This document shows, one piece after another, positions 1 through 12,545 of a stretch of DNA of 64,000 nucleotides. A program made the translations under genes and the position numbers. The DNA comes from Micrasema longulum (taxonomy: Eukaryota > Arthropoda > Insecta > Trichoptera > Brachycentridae): NCBI GenBank assembly GCA_022494885.1, contig JAGVSM010004207.1:1-64000 (forward strand), in the 5' to 3' direction. The notes under the pieces are model-generated. The model searched no databases, was not told the origin of the DNA, and saw only the letters and a program-made list of their open reading frames with translations. Position 1 is the first letter of the stretch, and every line of letters starts with the position of its first letter.

Positions 1-1004
1 CAGTGATATTTTCAACCAGAGATCTGACCCAAAAGGCTCATTTTCTATGTATCCATCTCCATTTTGGGGTTATTGTAGGTACCGAGCTACCTAACTCCAT
101 ACTAAGGCTTCATTAATCTTACACGCTATCCCTGATGTGCAATTCTGGTCTTAAATGTGGATCAATTATTCTCCGCAAGACTAGTTCTGTATGATATTCT
201 GAATTATAACTCTACTGCGGCCCGAAAAGCACTTTCAAACTGCACATATTGTTACAATATTTATGCGAAAATATGCGGAGCGTTAGTTTATTTGTTCCTG
301 ATTATTAATTACCATAAACAACATCAGAAAAGGAAATCATAAACACAACTAAGAAAAGAAAGCTAAAAGTATTTTGGACGCCAGGAAAAAAGTATGAAAT
401 AGTCCGTAGGTTAATTCCATGGTAACTCACGTTATATTCAACTCCACAGTTGAGTTATTTTTCTGTGTTTTATAATAACACAAAAAAAAAACCGGTATCA
501 CCGTACATCTAACATAAGTTAAATAGTTAAACATTATCAGTAAAACAATAATTCAATTAAGGTGATTTTTTTGTTTTTTACAACATATTTTTTTATTAAT
601 ATTTTTAAAATAAGTATTTCGCTTTGGTAACGCAAGTTACATTGTGCGACATAAAGTTGTATGCACAGTCGTATAATTTTAAACCTTTGTTATAATAAGG
701 CATTTTAGAAGAAAAAAAACCTCGGCGGAAGCTTAAAGGGATTCTTGTTCATTTCAATATCTTTAAAAACAATGTGCTATCTACACAGAAAAATAAGAAA
801 AGGAAAAGTAACTCACGTTACATAGTTTTGGTAATCACGTTACGTTATTTATTTAACAAGTCATTTTTTTCAACAAAATACGTACGGATGCTACTGAATA
901 GTAACATAATTAATGATGAAATAACTTATAAATAAAAAATAATATACATACTTAATATCAGGGAATCTATATAAAACCAATTAATGTAATAAGTATTTAA
1001 TTTA
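1..1004. other. AT-rich DNA without a gene
   Basis: No coding region is supported; the single open frame of about 60 codons has no recognisable motif. The stretch is rich in A/T runs. It holds four near-palindromic sites of the form GTAACNCACGTTAC (about 422-434, 627-640, 808-821, 831-843), described under findings. Confidence 0.6.
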
Positions 1005-1176
1005 AAAAATACTTGGTACACTTCCATTTATTTTTTTGGACAATTTTACCACCAATTCCACCACAATGACCAGAACCTCTAATGGGCATCCTCTAGGACT
1101 TCTCTCTTCAGATGCCCATTAGAGGGTGAAAGCGCTAATTGGTCAAATAAATAAGTGGAAGTGCATCAAGTATTTT
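1005..1176. repeat. Foldback (MITE-like) element
   Basis: The outer arms are imperfect inverted repeats: ATACTTGGTACACTTCCA on the left matches the complement of the right end, which reads TGGAAGTGCATCAAGTAT. An inner pair is perfect over 15 bases (1076-1090 CCTCTAATGGGCATC against 1111-1125) around a 20-base loop. The whole unit can fold into one long hairpin of about 170 bases. It has no coding capacity. A foldback or MITE-type non-autonomous DNA element is the simplest reading; the transposase family is unknown. Confidence 0.7.
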
Positions 1177-1426
1177 TTTAATTCATAAGTTATATGTAAA
1201 TATAAGTAATTACATCATTACAATGGAATTCCATCAAGAATTGTCAATAAATAATTTAAATAAAATAATATAATTAACTTTATACTCAATTTTAGATTTT
1301 TTTTTTTACAAAGATTCACTCACCTAAACCTTAGCTTAGTAATAAAATATCACCATCGGAATATTCAGACGAGGAATCATGAACATAATACTATATTTTT
1401 TTTATTCTTGGGTAAAAAAAAAAAAT

Positions 1427-1612
1427 TCGCACCACAACAGGCAGGATGCCCAATTACAGTGGTGAATTACAGCTCAGAATACGCACGCTCGGCAAAAATC
1501 ACATTTTATTGTTTGTGTTCTCAACGAGAATCAAACCCAAAACCTTCCTTGCATGATTCAAGCGTTTCAACTACTGAGCGACAAAAGCCGATGATGTGAT
1601 GGCGGAGAAAAA
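1427..1612 (-). repeat. SINE family D (tRNA-like head, CACAACAGG end)
   Basis: The plus strand begins with GCACCACAACAGG and runs through a block about GTGRTGAATTACA; it ends near 1600 with a tRNA-like head read on the minus strand. The same organisation recurs at 45.29-45.80, 55.32-55.48 and 62.71-62.86 kb. The B-box (GGTTTTGGGTTTGATTC on the minus strand) is recognisable and the A-box is decayed. This is a short non-coding retroposon copy; the ORF across it is incidental. Confidence 0.7.
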
Positions 1613-3674
1613 ATTTTTCAATTGTTTTCCTTGTCTCTTGGTGATGTTTATTTTGAAATTATTGATTTCCATGCTGCTTCATTTTTTCCCAGTCTTCTCA
1701 TTATTCAGCCCCCGTTAGCGGCATGATACTATAAATACATAATATAATTAAAAAGTCTTACTTAATCGAATAACTATAATAATGCCACTAGAACTCTGGT
1801 CAGTATCTGTAACGTGAGTGACTCGACTCGGTGACGCACGTTACTTTTAATATGTTACAGATCGGTTTTTTAATTTAATGTTACTTTAAAAAAGAAAAAG
1901 TCATTGAAAAAAAAAAGACACTTCATAATTGATCTTACATTTGTTATTTGTAAATATTTCCGAAGTTCTCGGTGGATATCAAGTACCAGTCATCATTATT
2001 TGTTTTTTATGAACTTTCTTTCTCCGTACTTATACTATGGGAAAAGAAAGACCATTGACGGGTGGCAATCAAATGCTCATGTGAACATGAATAGAAAATG
2101 AAAACAAAGGGTTGTTTTATGGCCCTGGTATAAAACGGGTAGAGATGGAATTGATAAATTGGTTTTTCTTTTGTTTTACGATATTTTTTTCATATTATGA
2201 CCCGTCACAGCTGACAATGATATCTTCTTTCTTCTATCACCCTTACTTGGAAACTTGACGAACATAAAATAAACGACTTTGTGGTTTAATTTATTTTTCA
2301 ATTTATGTATTCCTAACCAGTCTGTAGACGATGAAGTAACCACGTAAATGCTTTGTAATTTTAATTTAATTACAATACTCTCAGATAAAAATGTTACGCA
2401 GAAAGATATTATTGTATTAAAAATTGATCCCAAATTGGTACATCATATAAAAGTTGTTTTAGTAATTTTAGTAATTCATTTTAGTATATTACAAATTTTA
2501 TTACTATGTATCAATATTTCAGCCGTTAAAAAAAAACATTTAAAAATCACTGAAATCGTATGTTAATGCAAATGTAATATTTAATCTGTGATTACTCCAT
2601 TTTTAGAAAAAATATTTTATTTTTAACATAGATCTGACGTCTTCAAAAAAAATTATGTCAATTTTAATTGTGACAAAAATTGTAGTTTTGTCAAAATTGC
2701 GTTATAATGGATCGACTATGAGTAATTCCACAATTTAATTATGCAAACATGGTATAAATTTCTTTTTTTAAATAAATTATAAAAATTTAAAATTACAAAT
2801 TTTGAAAATTTTTGTTTATATCCATTTTGTTTTTTGGTTCGCTCGATAATTTTTTTTTTGAGCAACAACAATTACTTTGGCGGGCGCCAAAGTGCAAATT
2901 AATGTTTTTGGTAATGGAAGATATGGAATTTAAAAAAAACTTGTAAAAGGCGTGTGATCCAACAGAATTGCCTAAAGCAACTGACTGACTAAATCATTGC
3001 ATTTAAAATATTTATTTAGTTCTTAACAATTACAAAGTAACTCTTTTAAATTATTCTGCCAAGAAAATGTACAAAACAATCTTTCAAACAATTTTATGAA
3101 AAGTCGTCGCGTGAAAAATGTTGAGCATTTTTTTAAATACTTACAACTCTTTTAATGACTGAAGGGTGTATTTTAGTATGATTTGAAATGAAAAAACGAA
3201 TATATACAAAAATGTTTTAAGTAACACGTTCAACCCCCATCCCTCATTTTTTGACATTTCCGTTGTAACGTTACATACAAACATGAAATTATGGTGTTAA
3301 TTCAAAAAATCTAGCGCCTACCATAAATTTATGGTAAAAAAAGATTGAATCACCTCACTTTTAAATCGTTATTTTATGTGTTTGCAAATAAATACCCAAC
3401 TTGCTCTGGTTAATTTAACATTCCACATTAGTATAATATATGTTTTTTGTTTAAAATTGTTCTAAATGAAATAATCTTTAGGGAGATTATTGAAACGGTT
3501 ATTTCATAATACAAATATTATACAAAGTTTATCATGTCACATAAAAAAACCTCTTGGGAGCGTAAAACGTTGATCTTATGTATGGTAAAATCATTATTCT
3601 TAAGCCTCCCTTATGGTAAAAGTTGTAAAATTTTGTCTTGTAGAATTATCGTGTATTTTTACACAAAAACAAAA
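1613..3674. other. AT-rich DNA without a gene
   Basis: No exon or element can be assigned. Two more GTAAC-type near-palindromes lie at 1809-1822 and 1831-1844. Overlapping open frames on both strands around 2176-2566 show no protein signature. Confidence 0.5.
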
Positions 3675-4045
3675 TTCAGAGTTTTGAGAATAGGTGTCTC
3701 AAAAGAATATTGGGTGCGGTGGTTTGAATTTGTGAGGAATAAAGTAATAAGAGAACGGACGCAGTAAACTCCGGCGACAAATGTCATCAAGCAGAGGCGT
3801 TACGGTCTTGGCCATGTGCTGCGGATGCCTCCTGAGAGCCTTAACCACTCTTGCCTACTTTACAAGGCATCAGGTTATCGACGTCCTGGACGTCCACTGC
3901 TGACTGTTTGTCGGCAGTTCGTGTAAGAACTACGGTACATGAACCTGACTTGGGAAGATGCGCAGGAGCTGGCAGCCGCCGGAGATGCTTGGAGGATCTT
4001 TGTGGACACCATATGCTTCAACTAGGGAGCGGGCATGGAATAATA
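3675..4045 (+). pseudogene. RTE-type non-LTR retrotransposon, C-terminal remnant
   Basis: From 3786 the plus strand reads IKQRRYGLGHVLRMPPESL, which matches the 'KRRLRWLGHVLRMPxERLP' block common near the C-terminus of RTE-like and 'craniofacial development protein 2-like' reverse transcriptases. The same frame carries LTWEDAQELAAAGDAWR at about 3945-3995 and a stop at 4023-4025. One in-frame stop lies in the middle. The preceding about 100 bases may also belong to it (RVLRIGVSKEYWVRWFEFV, weakly like the upstream 'LRISWTDRVTNEEVL' block). The catalytic reverse transcriptase core is absent, so this is a 5'-truncated dead copy. The open frame at 3851-4081 is in the wrong frame and is a shadow. 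Confidence 0.75.
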
Positions 4046-4599
4046 ATAAATTTTTCATACTTGTATTTTATTGTCACATAAAATATACCATGGTAAATAT
4101 TTTAAAATAAAACATATTAAAATAAGATAAACACCAATCTTGTTTTTAAATCATCATCATAATATTCCTATCCACACCCAATGGTAAATAAGGCATTTCG
4201 TTGACGTTCTAATTGCCGCGAAAGTTTATCTTTTTTGTTAGTAAAAATCGTAATCTAATTTATTTTTTTAATTTTTTCGTTTTTATACTCGTAATTAATT
4301 CATTTTTATTTTTCCTCTTACACTTTTTTTCTTTAAACTCAAATAAAAATTTTCAAACATTTATCAACACTATAATATATATTACATCTGCTCATTTTTT
4401 TTTTAAACCGACTCAATATTATGTTTGTACTCCCTTATTTTTATATTAATTAACACCGAGCATTGGATGAAAAAATATTAGTTGATTGTTTATAGGGACA
4501 AACATTATTTAGTATTTTACTTTTTTTTTTCATGTTTATAATATTTTATTTATGTGTGAACATTGAAGAAAAGTTCTTTTATTGATATATTCTTGATTG

Positions 4600-4760
4600 A
4601 AATTGATTAAGTCAGTCTTACGCTTCAGGTCCCAATTCAGGGACAATCACATATTACACTGGAAAAACCACCTTTAAAACTAATATTTCACGTCAACGCT
4701 GTCAGACATCGAATTCAAGACCTCAAGAATAAAGACAAATGTACCAATCTCTACACAACG
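4600..4760 (-). repeat. SINE family C fragment (tRNA-Asp-like)
   Basis: On the minus strand the body contains GGGACCTGAAGCGTAAGACTGA, the block also seen in the plus-strand copies at 5.2, 26.6, 31.4 and 58.3 kb. A decayed tRNA-like head with GAGGTCTTGAATTCGATG lies at its upstream side (about 4710-4740). It is incomplete and diverged. Confidence 0.6.
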
Positions 4761-5225
4761 AGGTGGACTTATCTTCACACAACTTCCGTTTTCAGGATTT
4801 TATTCTGAAAGTTCTTTTCGGATTCTGGTTCTATTTCGCACACATAACTTTATTCTTTTCTCTCCTAGACACATAAAAAAATTAAAAATATAAAATTTTG
4901 TTAATTATATTGCTTTCTCTGTAATAAAACCGGTTTTGTCTCGGGTTTCTTCAAACATATGAATGAATGAAGTGTCCAGGAGCATCAAATAATGAATTAT
5001 AAAAAAGACAGTAAGATCAAATTTCTTTCGACGTTCTTAAATAAAAATTTTATTCACGATTTTCCAGGGCCAGAACGCGAAACTTTAGAGGAACACTCCT
5101 CATTGCAAACATTTGAAAAATTTTAAACGTTTTGTTTTTAATTATTTTTTATTTTACTATAATTTGAAAATGGAGACAATCCTTAATGTCTCGGACTAGC
5201 ATCCCTTCTACAAACCCTTACTCTT

Positions 5226-5525
5226 TCCCTACTCAGCCGTTTGTTAGCCTTGTGGTGTAGTTTTCAATGCGTTTTTTTATAACGCAGGAGGTCTCGGGTT
5301 CGATTTACGACAAAGTTAACATAAAATATTTATTCAAAAGGTGTATTTACACTTAAATATTTCATAGTCCCCTGGACTGGGACCTGAAACGTTAGAATGA
5401 TCACTTTATCTTCACGTAACAAAAATGATCCTCTTACCTTCACTTAACAAAAATGATCAAGTAACGCTGTGATTTTTGCACTATTATTTGCGGAAAGGGA
5501 ATGATGAATAAAAATGTTCCTCTGC
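5226..5525 (+). repeat. SINE family C (tRNA-Asp-like)
   Basis: The head resembles tRNA-Asp (GTGGTGTAGTTTTCAATGCG, then a B-box GGTCTCGGGTTCGATTTAC at about 5290-5308). The body has TGGGACCTGAAACGTTAGA, and the tail GGGAATGATGA is like that of the 58.3-kb copy. The AACAAAAATGATC segment is present twice (about 5419 and 5448), a small internal duplication. This is a non-coding retroposon. Confidence 0.75.
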
Positions 5526-6562
5526 AATTTCGCGGTATGTCCCTAAAAAACCGCGTACAATTTGTATATAGCAGGGGTGAATTCTTCCAATAACTGATTA
5601 TTTGCAGCTTACCATATTTTTCGACACCGAAAGTAATGTTTTATGTTACATTATTATTAGGAAACTTATATTGCAAGCCATCTTTTGCATTTCTTGGGTT
5701 GGTAAATTTACATAATATTTGGTTTGAAACTTCATTTTATACAGCGAGCCAATGTGCTTCTATAGGCTGAAATTATTACGAGTTTGCGCGGTCAAAGATA
5801 AAATATTAATTTAATTACGTCTTAAAACCTCATATTTTAGCTTTATGTTAGAATAATTACTGTTTTGATAACTGGTGAATCTCGCAGCTTTGCTAAATGC
5901 AATTGAGTCTTTCGGCAATTCTTCATAAAGGCTATTATTCTTTTATATAAAACCATTTGACTTAAGACCACGCAAGAGAAGTAGCATTTTACGCACCGGT
6001 TATATGTGAGAAGGAAAGACGAATAATACTTGGCAATTCCTGAACGGTTGTTTGAAAGTGAATTTATTGCAGAATAAATAATATTCAAACTGACATTTTA
6101 ATACTCAATATTAGTGAATCAGTGTCAATCCTTTGGTGGGTTTTGAAAAACAAAAATTTGCCAAACAAAAATAAAATATATATGAGTTATAAAACGTCTT
6201 TATGCAGGTGATGACAGTTGAATTACAGTTTGAGTTATGATAAAAAAGTTACCAGAAAATTAACAGTGAATGGTGTTAAGAGTTCATATAAGAATAAATA
6301 TAAATAATTATAAAAAGTATCATTTAAATCGTTTTGTGAATATAAAAGCGCTATTAAAGTTGATGAAAGAATTCTTCTTAAAGTAAAATTATTTATGTTT
6401 CGATTAGTAAACTATCGTACTTGGTAATCAATGCTTCAAAATAATTTAGTTTTTATCACTATTCACTTAGAAATAGTATTTTATTTCAAGACAAGTTACA
6501 ATAGTCGCAAGTAAGAGTAAATGTATCGGTCCGCTTATGAAAAATACAATTTGATAAATTAC
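5526..6562. other. AT-rich DNA without a gene
   Basis: Nothing recognisable on either strand. The minus-strand frame at 5843-6088 has no motif and no flanking gene structure. Confidence 0.5.
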
Positions 6563-6775
6563 AGGCGCCGTGACGCAGTTGGTAAGACGGCTAACTGTAA
6601 AACTGGCGTCGTGGGTTTGATTCCCTCCAGTTGCAAGAAAAAAATCCAAGAAAGGTTTTTTCTCAATTGGTCTAGGTGTTGTGGAGTATTTTTCATTATG
6701 TTCTTCCATATCTCCTCTATCCCACCTGCTGATAATCCTTAAAATAGAGGCTTAGCGCGTTATTCCTTTAAAAAA
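6563..6775 (+). repeat. SINE family A (tRNA-derived)
   Basis: The tRNA-like head has an A-box (GTGACGCAGTTGGTAAGACGG) and a B-box (GGGTTTGATTCCCTCC) and ends CAGTTGCAAG. A body of about 130 bases includes TCTCAATTGGTCTAGGTGTT and TAGAGGCTTAG, followed by an A-rich tail. The copy at 37.48 kb is closely similar over its whole length. Open frames on both strands here are incidental. Confidence 0.85.
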
Positions 6776-7139
6776 AAAATTCAATGGCTTGATAAGTGAA
6801 TAAGTGAAATAGACGTGGGGATGAATAGTTTACTTTCTAGTTACTTGGGTTAAGGTTCGAATCCTTACGGGTTCTCCATTTTTCTGCATTTTTTGTTAAT
6901 CAAATGTTTGTGTTAAATTAAAAAAATATTTTACTTTGACCATTAGCCGATAGAGCCATTTTTCATGGATTTTTATCAAACATAAAACGTACCTTTTTTA
7001 TCTTCCATACTCCCACTATGGAAATTTTATTAGAATTTTTGCAACTTACCAATCTGAAAAATTCGCCGCTCGCGACTGATATATACATAATAGCTTTTGT
7101 CGATTTTTAAAATGAAAATAAAAATAACTTGACCATTGG

Positions 7140-7440
7140 TCTTCAAATTAGGTTACGTGTAATCCGCTCAACAGCAGTAGGGCTCATCTTGGTGAGGAGC
7201 AGATGAACGTTATTCAAATGTGGAGAATAGTTCTGACGTATTTCGCTCCCCTCAGGGTCACTCTCGGCCATACCGGGTCGGCTTCACCGTCGCTCCTGTT
7301 CGTAATGCCTCGTAATCCGAATACCTTATTCATAGGCGCTCAGATCCAGTATTCCAGTTTCAATATTTCAAAATTGCCGAACTTGCCAAAGCTCTGACTG
7401 GATACTCCGTTGATCCCTTTCAAGATTATCTCCAATCATG
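7140..7440. other. GC-richer unique island
   Basis: About 300 bases clearly richer in G+C than the flanks, non-repetitive within this window, without a convincing ORF. Includes CCTCAGGGTCACTCTCGGCC. Candidate conserved non-coding DNA by composition only. Confidence 0.3.
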
Positions 7441-7526
7441 TGCAATCACTTTGTTAATATGGCACGACCTCGATTTCGATTGGGAATACGAGTATGTTGA
7501 TTTGGCCAATCACACTGTTTGTTTTT

Positions 7527-7695
7527 AAGAAATATTTGAATTCTTATCGTTTACTTAAATATTTCAATTTCAGACCCTTTCCTAAAAGTCCTAAGTAGCT
7601 TGTGCTGGAAAAATGGAAATCGAGTTGCGGTAGAGGGGGATTTGAACCTCGAACCTTTGGCCCGTGACCACGGGACCACAACCTGATTTAAATAC
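7527..7695 (-). repeat. SINE family B (tRNA-derived)
   Basis: The minus strand reads a tRNA-like head (GGTCCCGTGGTCACGGGCC, then GAGGTTCAAATCCCCCTCTA) followed by a body that ends with repeats of AAATATTTxAxT. It matches the copies at 15.74, 17.15, 20.0 and 55.0 kb. Non-coding. Confidence 0.75.
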
Positions 7696-10600
7696 ATGAC
7701 TACGTGACTATATATCATTATTTTGTATATATTGATTATTTTGTGATAAATAAACAATTATAAATAAAATATTTATATTATACGCGCATTGAACTACATA
7801 TTCTGATTTAAAAAACCAGCAATAAATCCAATAAAAATCCGTCATGTCGAGTATCAATTCATTGATTTTTTATTATTTGATGTAGGCAAAATAAACCGTT
7901 AGTTTTTTAGCTCGATATGTTCTCAAATTCAGGACGGTAGCGTTGATTAAATTTCATATGGATTGAAAAGTTTGAATCGAGATTGATTTTTTTCCAATGA
8001 ACGGGCTCAAATCCCCTTCTACATTAGTGGCCTTTCCTTTGTGTTGGTACTGGCAACGCACCCCCCTCCCACATCTCCTCCATACCACCACTGCCGTTCA
8101 TAGACACACGCTGATTTAATAACGCTGATAAATGAGACTGCTACCATCCTTGGTGTTTCAACTACTGACTGCTTTGAAAGTAATCGATACGTACCTGTTT
8201 TCCTTTAGAAACATCAGCATAATTATACGTCAAGAAAATTATACAGTAAACTTTTATATATTTTATTAAATTTTAAGAAAACTTATACATAAATGTACAG
8301 ATAACGTTTATTAAAATAAACACAAACAAAATTGTATTAGAAATGCGCCGATAAACTTTTATTTATTATTAATTTGGCACGATCTAGATTTTTTTTACTT
8401 TTGTAAATTTTTTTGAAATAAATTTGGCGTTATTTCCGAATAGGTGCTTTTACTAACTTTCGATGCTTTGAGAGTTGTTGGTTTATTTCCATAGACCACA
8501 GACCTAACGTAGCTTTACAGGATATAACCCAATAGCGTCAAATCACAAGATCGTTAGGGCCAATTATTAACATAACCATTTTTGGATGTCGCCAAACTTA
8601 TCACGTTGGGAATTCGCGGTTTTATGAAGCGTCCTATACGTTTGATGATCTGAAAACATATTTAGTAAATTTTCACTGTTTGGAATCGTCGCGTTTTCCG
8701 AGTGTATGGCGTTTTATTATTAATTCGAGTATACATGGTTACAAAACACAAATACAAAAAAAATCTTATCTTCGTTAATTTGAGAAGTGACGGTATTAAT
8801 TCTTATTAGTGGTTATCAACCATCAAAAGTTTTATCGCGACAAAACAACAACCGCGAGTCATATTTATATAACTTTACTCAAAGTATAATGTTGATTCAG
8901 TGTTTTTTTCGATAACTGAGATTTATTCTAGATTCGATCTCTCAGATTTCATATTCATGTTTCGAAATACAGAATAAGCTGCTTAATTTCCTGTTTCCTA
9001 TGTCAAAAAATTTTTACTCGTAAAACTGTTATCAGTTTATGAATAATTGTTTAGTTTGTTTGATATGATATTTCGCAATTTTCACGCTTAAAAAATTCAC
9101 CCACACCTTTGTTACTGAAATACCATTTTGTATGATTTAAACAAGCATTTTCCTCCGCGCAAAGCTTTCTGAAAAACTTTATATATTCACTCAAAAAAAG
9201 AATAAACGCCGAGTCCCTCCGTCGCATTAAAAGCTTTTTCAGTAACAAAAACGATTTACTGTAAACGACTTTTAAACGACTGAGAAAAGATAACTTTGAC
9301 AACGTTATGCAAGGGAAAATGTACCCTGAGAGGTTTTGAACTAACATCCTTGTTCTCTTTCATAAATAAAACTATTTCCAATAGCTTAACGACTGTAAAA
9401 TTTAACTAGTATACAACGCATTAGTTTTATTTTACGAGAACTGTTTCCAATATAAGCATTTATATTTCCAAACAGAAAGATAAGTTTTTAGAGAATAGAC
9501 TATAGAAATTTAGCTTTTGTGAAATAGTATCTGAATCTTAGACACATGTTTTCGACTTGACGGCTTCTCTTAGGTGAAATTTCTGAAAAAGAAAATAGAG
9601 TGAAGAAAAACGCGCTTCAAATGCATTTACCTATCTCGCTTGAGTTCCCGGGATCGATTTCCGGAAAAACTTACTTAGCATTAATTATGACATTAATGAC
9701 GTTTTCACAATCACATAAACGAAGACTTTACTATGTTGACTTAACAGACAAACACAAACTTATTTATACTTAATTTGAAAAATGCAATATTATCCACTTT
9801 GAAACAAAACACTCAGGCAACATTTTCAAAAGAAGTTAAAAAATGTTATCACTAACAGTAGAATATGAATTTTTTAAGTAAAATATTTTGTTAAATGTAT
9901 CCAACCCGGAAAGAGTTTGTCAATATTTTTTTTTTAAATGTCTCTAAGGTAGTTTTCGACCCCAATACTTAACTGTCACTGAACTGATGCCTAAACCGTA
10001 AGACTACCTAACTTTTATGTAACAATTTCATTAAACGGGATGCATTTGGTGTACGAATTCAGTGTTTTATGCACCACAGGTGTTTATAAGATTATTGATC
10101 ATGATTTTAACGAATATAAGAGTAGATGAAAAAAAAATGGTGGGATCTATCCAGCATCATTAAAAGTTTTTTGACTTTTTACTTTAAAAAAAACATTCAC
10201 AAATAAAGATCAAATGGTAATTTTTACACAGCGTTTTGGGTGGTCAGTTCAAAAACCGGTATATATTATCTTTGTTTTAATACTTATAAATCTGGACCAT
10301 AAAATTCAGCAGTACCATTCAAATTATTATCTAAAATTTACAAAAACTCTAATAGCGTATACAAATCAAGAATGTTTTTTGTATTTATTTTATTAAATTT
10401 ATTTTCTTTTATTTTATTGATTTGTTTTATATTATTAAGGAAAAATACAGTTTAAGTAATTTGAAGGTATACTATAAATGGTATTATTGATGCTTGGTAA
10501 TCGCGATGGGAGTCTTTCCCTTTAGGGAAGGTCACTTTTTTTTATCCGTGACAATAACACATTATTTGTTTTTAATATTGTTGATTCGTGTTGCTGTATA

Positions 10601-10799
10601 TATTCTAATCAATCTTCTGATCACATCCTGTTATCTTGTCCCTTTCCATCCCTCTATAATTACCGAATGGAGTTTCTCGCTATTATTCGTAGCCTTGTTA
10701 TAGGTCCTGTCCGATATACAGATCTGGTGGCTTCCAAAAAGAATTTTTAAGCTTTTTAAAAGTGTTGTAAGCATTTCAGCTAATTAATCATGTCCAGTC
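7696..10799. other. Unassigned AT-rich DNA
   Basis: Three kilobases with no recognisable gene. The minus-strand frame at 9051-9347 (98 codons) and the plus-strand frames at 10214-10703 have low-complexity composition and no motif. A possible degraded SINE head (GAGTTCCCGGGATCGATTTC, about 9642-9661) was too weak to call. Confidence 0.4.
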
Positions 10800-10807
10800 A
10801 TTTAAAA
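10800..10807. repeat. Target-site duplication, left
   Basis: ATTTAAAA directly precedes the CAGTGCTCC end of the 10808-11437 element; the same 8 bases follow it at 11438-11445. An 8-bp duplication is the hAT superfamily hallmark. Confidence 0.9.
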
Positions 10808-11437
10808 CAGTGCTCCGCAACCTTTTCTCACCTACGACACACCAAAATTGTTCCTAGAATTACGCGGCACACCAAAAGCTAAGATATATAGGTATTAAAT
10901 TGATACAAAATTTTACAATAATTTTTAGTTTTTTATTTAAAAGGTATACATACATATATAACTATAACATATTTTTTTTTACGAAATTTTAAAATTTTAC
11001 CGCAGTTTTGCAACATTTCCAGGGGAGAAATTTTCAAAACTCAGTCAAAACAATTAAAAAATAGCTATAAAACCAGTTAAAAATAGAAGCTAACTAAACT
11101 AATGTGATACCTGCGCTTGTTTCAATGAACACAAAAGTTTTATATTCGGCTCGATTTTTGACAGCGCTGAACTGAGCCGCTCAGTGTTGCCACCTTGTCA
11201 TTTACATTCCCGCTAAACTCTACAGAAAATCCCGTCAGATTCCGTCAAAACTTACTTGTATTTCCGCTAGATGTCCCGCCAGATTTCATCACTCAACATA
11301 AACCACATTATATTATATTATAATAATTATTATTTTTCTATACTAAAATGTCAAAATACATTGAATTTGACCGCGGCACACCTGTATCCAGCTCACGGCA
11401 CACCAGTGTGCCACGGCACACCGGTTGCGGAGCACTG
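10808..11437. mobile_element. Non-autonomous hAT-like DNA transposon
   Basis: A 630-bp element bounded by terminal inverted repeats CAGTGCTCCGCAACC (left 10808-10822; right end 11423-11437 is the exact complement). Subterminal sequence is rich in short CGGCACACC-type motifs, arranged in opposite orientation near the two ends. The flanks carry a perfect 8-bp duplication. The interior is AT-rich and has no transposase frame, so mobilisation would have needed an enzyme supplied in trans. The intact duplication and the identical ends suggest a fairly recent insertion. Confidence 0.92.
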
Positions 11438-11445
11438 ATTTAAAA
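11438..11445. repeat. Target-site duplication, right
   Basis: ATTTAAAA, identical to 10800-10807, immediately after the right terminal inverted repeat. Confidence 0.9.
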
Positions 11446-12169
11446 CACACTCTGTTAAAAAATCACTTCTCTCTTTTTTCAATCCAATAAAGTACACATT
11501 ACTCGTATGTACTTCTGGATTACCTTCTTTCAGGACAAAGATGCTAATCTTATATGCTTCTATCGTTTAGCAACGAGCAACTTTTCCGTGTATGTGGGCA
11601 CCGCCAAGGAGACTTATGTCTTCAGGTGCGGTGTGCAATGTGGTGGGCAAGCTATGCTTTAAATTAATTTTGAATATGAAAATTTCATGCAATATAGTAA
11701 TAAAAAATTTAAATAGGGTACAAATTGATCAATCATATTTTCATTTTTAATTTACAGTGAGAATATTTTACGGAAAAATCCAAACATTGAGTAATTTTTA
11801 AAAAAAAACATGCTTATTTAGGTACGTCCAAATTTTTGTTTGTTCTATCTATAAATTTTAGATTTGTTCCTGAGACAGTAGTAATATTAGTGTTTATAAT
11901 TTTTCAACAGGGATGAAGCTTTTGAGAATATGGAAGTGTATAAATGCTTAATTTCCTTTTATTAATAACTTCATCCTTGTTGAAAAACTGTTGAGTACAG
12001 GTTACGCAAAAAAACATTTAAAACAATTTTTAAAGAACGAATTAAGTTGCGACAAAGCAAAGCTCGGTTTTCTGATCCACAAATGAAATTCCAATATACC
12101 TCAAACATTAGCTGCACTAATTAAATGTTTTTTTTATTAAAAAAATAACGTGAAAGATGCTTTGGTAAG
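11446..12169. other. AT-rich DNA without a gene
   Basis: No coding region or repeat assigned. Confidence 0.5.
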
Positions 12170-12545
12170 GCTGGGTTTTCCCTTTGCTGGTATAGCTTTA
12201 CGCTTTGTTATACCAGTGCAGTCGTAGCAACATTAACTGACAGACGTGACAGGGAACGCCATGCCATAACAGACGCATACCCCGGGAATACTCCTAATGA
12301 TATAAAACGGGCGGGGAGAAGATATTCTTCCTTTTGACGCAATATCGCTGATTATTTCTGACAGAGAAAAGCGGAATTTAAAATATTTGAAGATTTCTCT
12401 TGTGATGTTTACGGGTAACGCGGGCCGGCTGATGTTGTGCGCAGAGAACCTGCTCTGGGTGCTACGGAGGTACTGACGGGTTTGCGATGTGCGAAACAGG
12501 AACTGTCAACTGCATGAACGTGTCGTGTTAGGGTGTGTTTTTCTC
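12170..12545. other. GC-richer unique island
   Basis: About 375 bases much richer in G+C than the flanks (for example 12405-12490, with CGGGCCGGCTGATG and GGTGCTACGGAGGTACTGACG). No long ORF. GATA-like, TGACAGACGTGACAG and GATATAAAACGGGCG segments are present. Candidate enhancer or promoter-like non-coding DNA, inferred from composition alone. Confidence 0.35.

Noticed and set aside
3851..4081. 76-codon plus-strand protein
   Set aside because: Wrong frame; the RTE-like residues are in the frame starting at 3786.
6563..6635. tRNA gene
   Set aside because: A- and B-boxes are present, but the arms do not pair as a tRNA and the same head with the same body recurs at 37.48 kb: a SINE.
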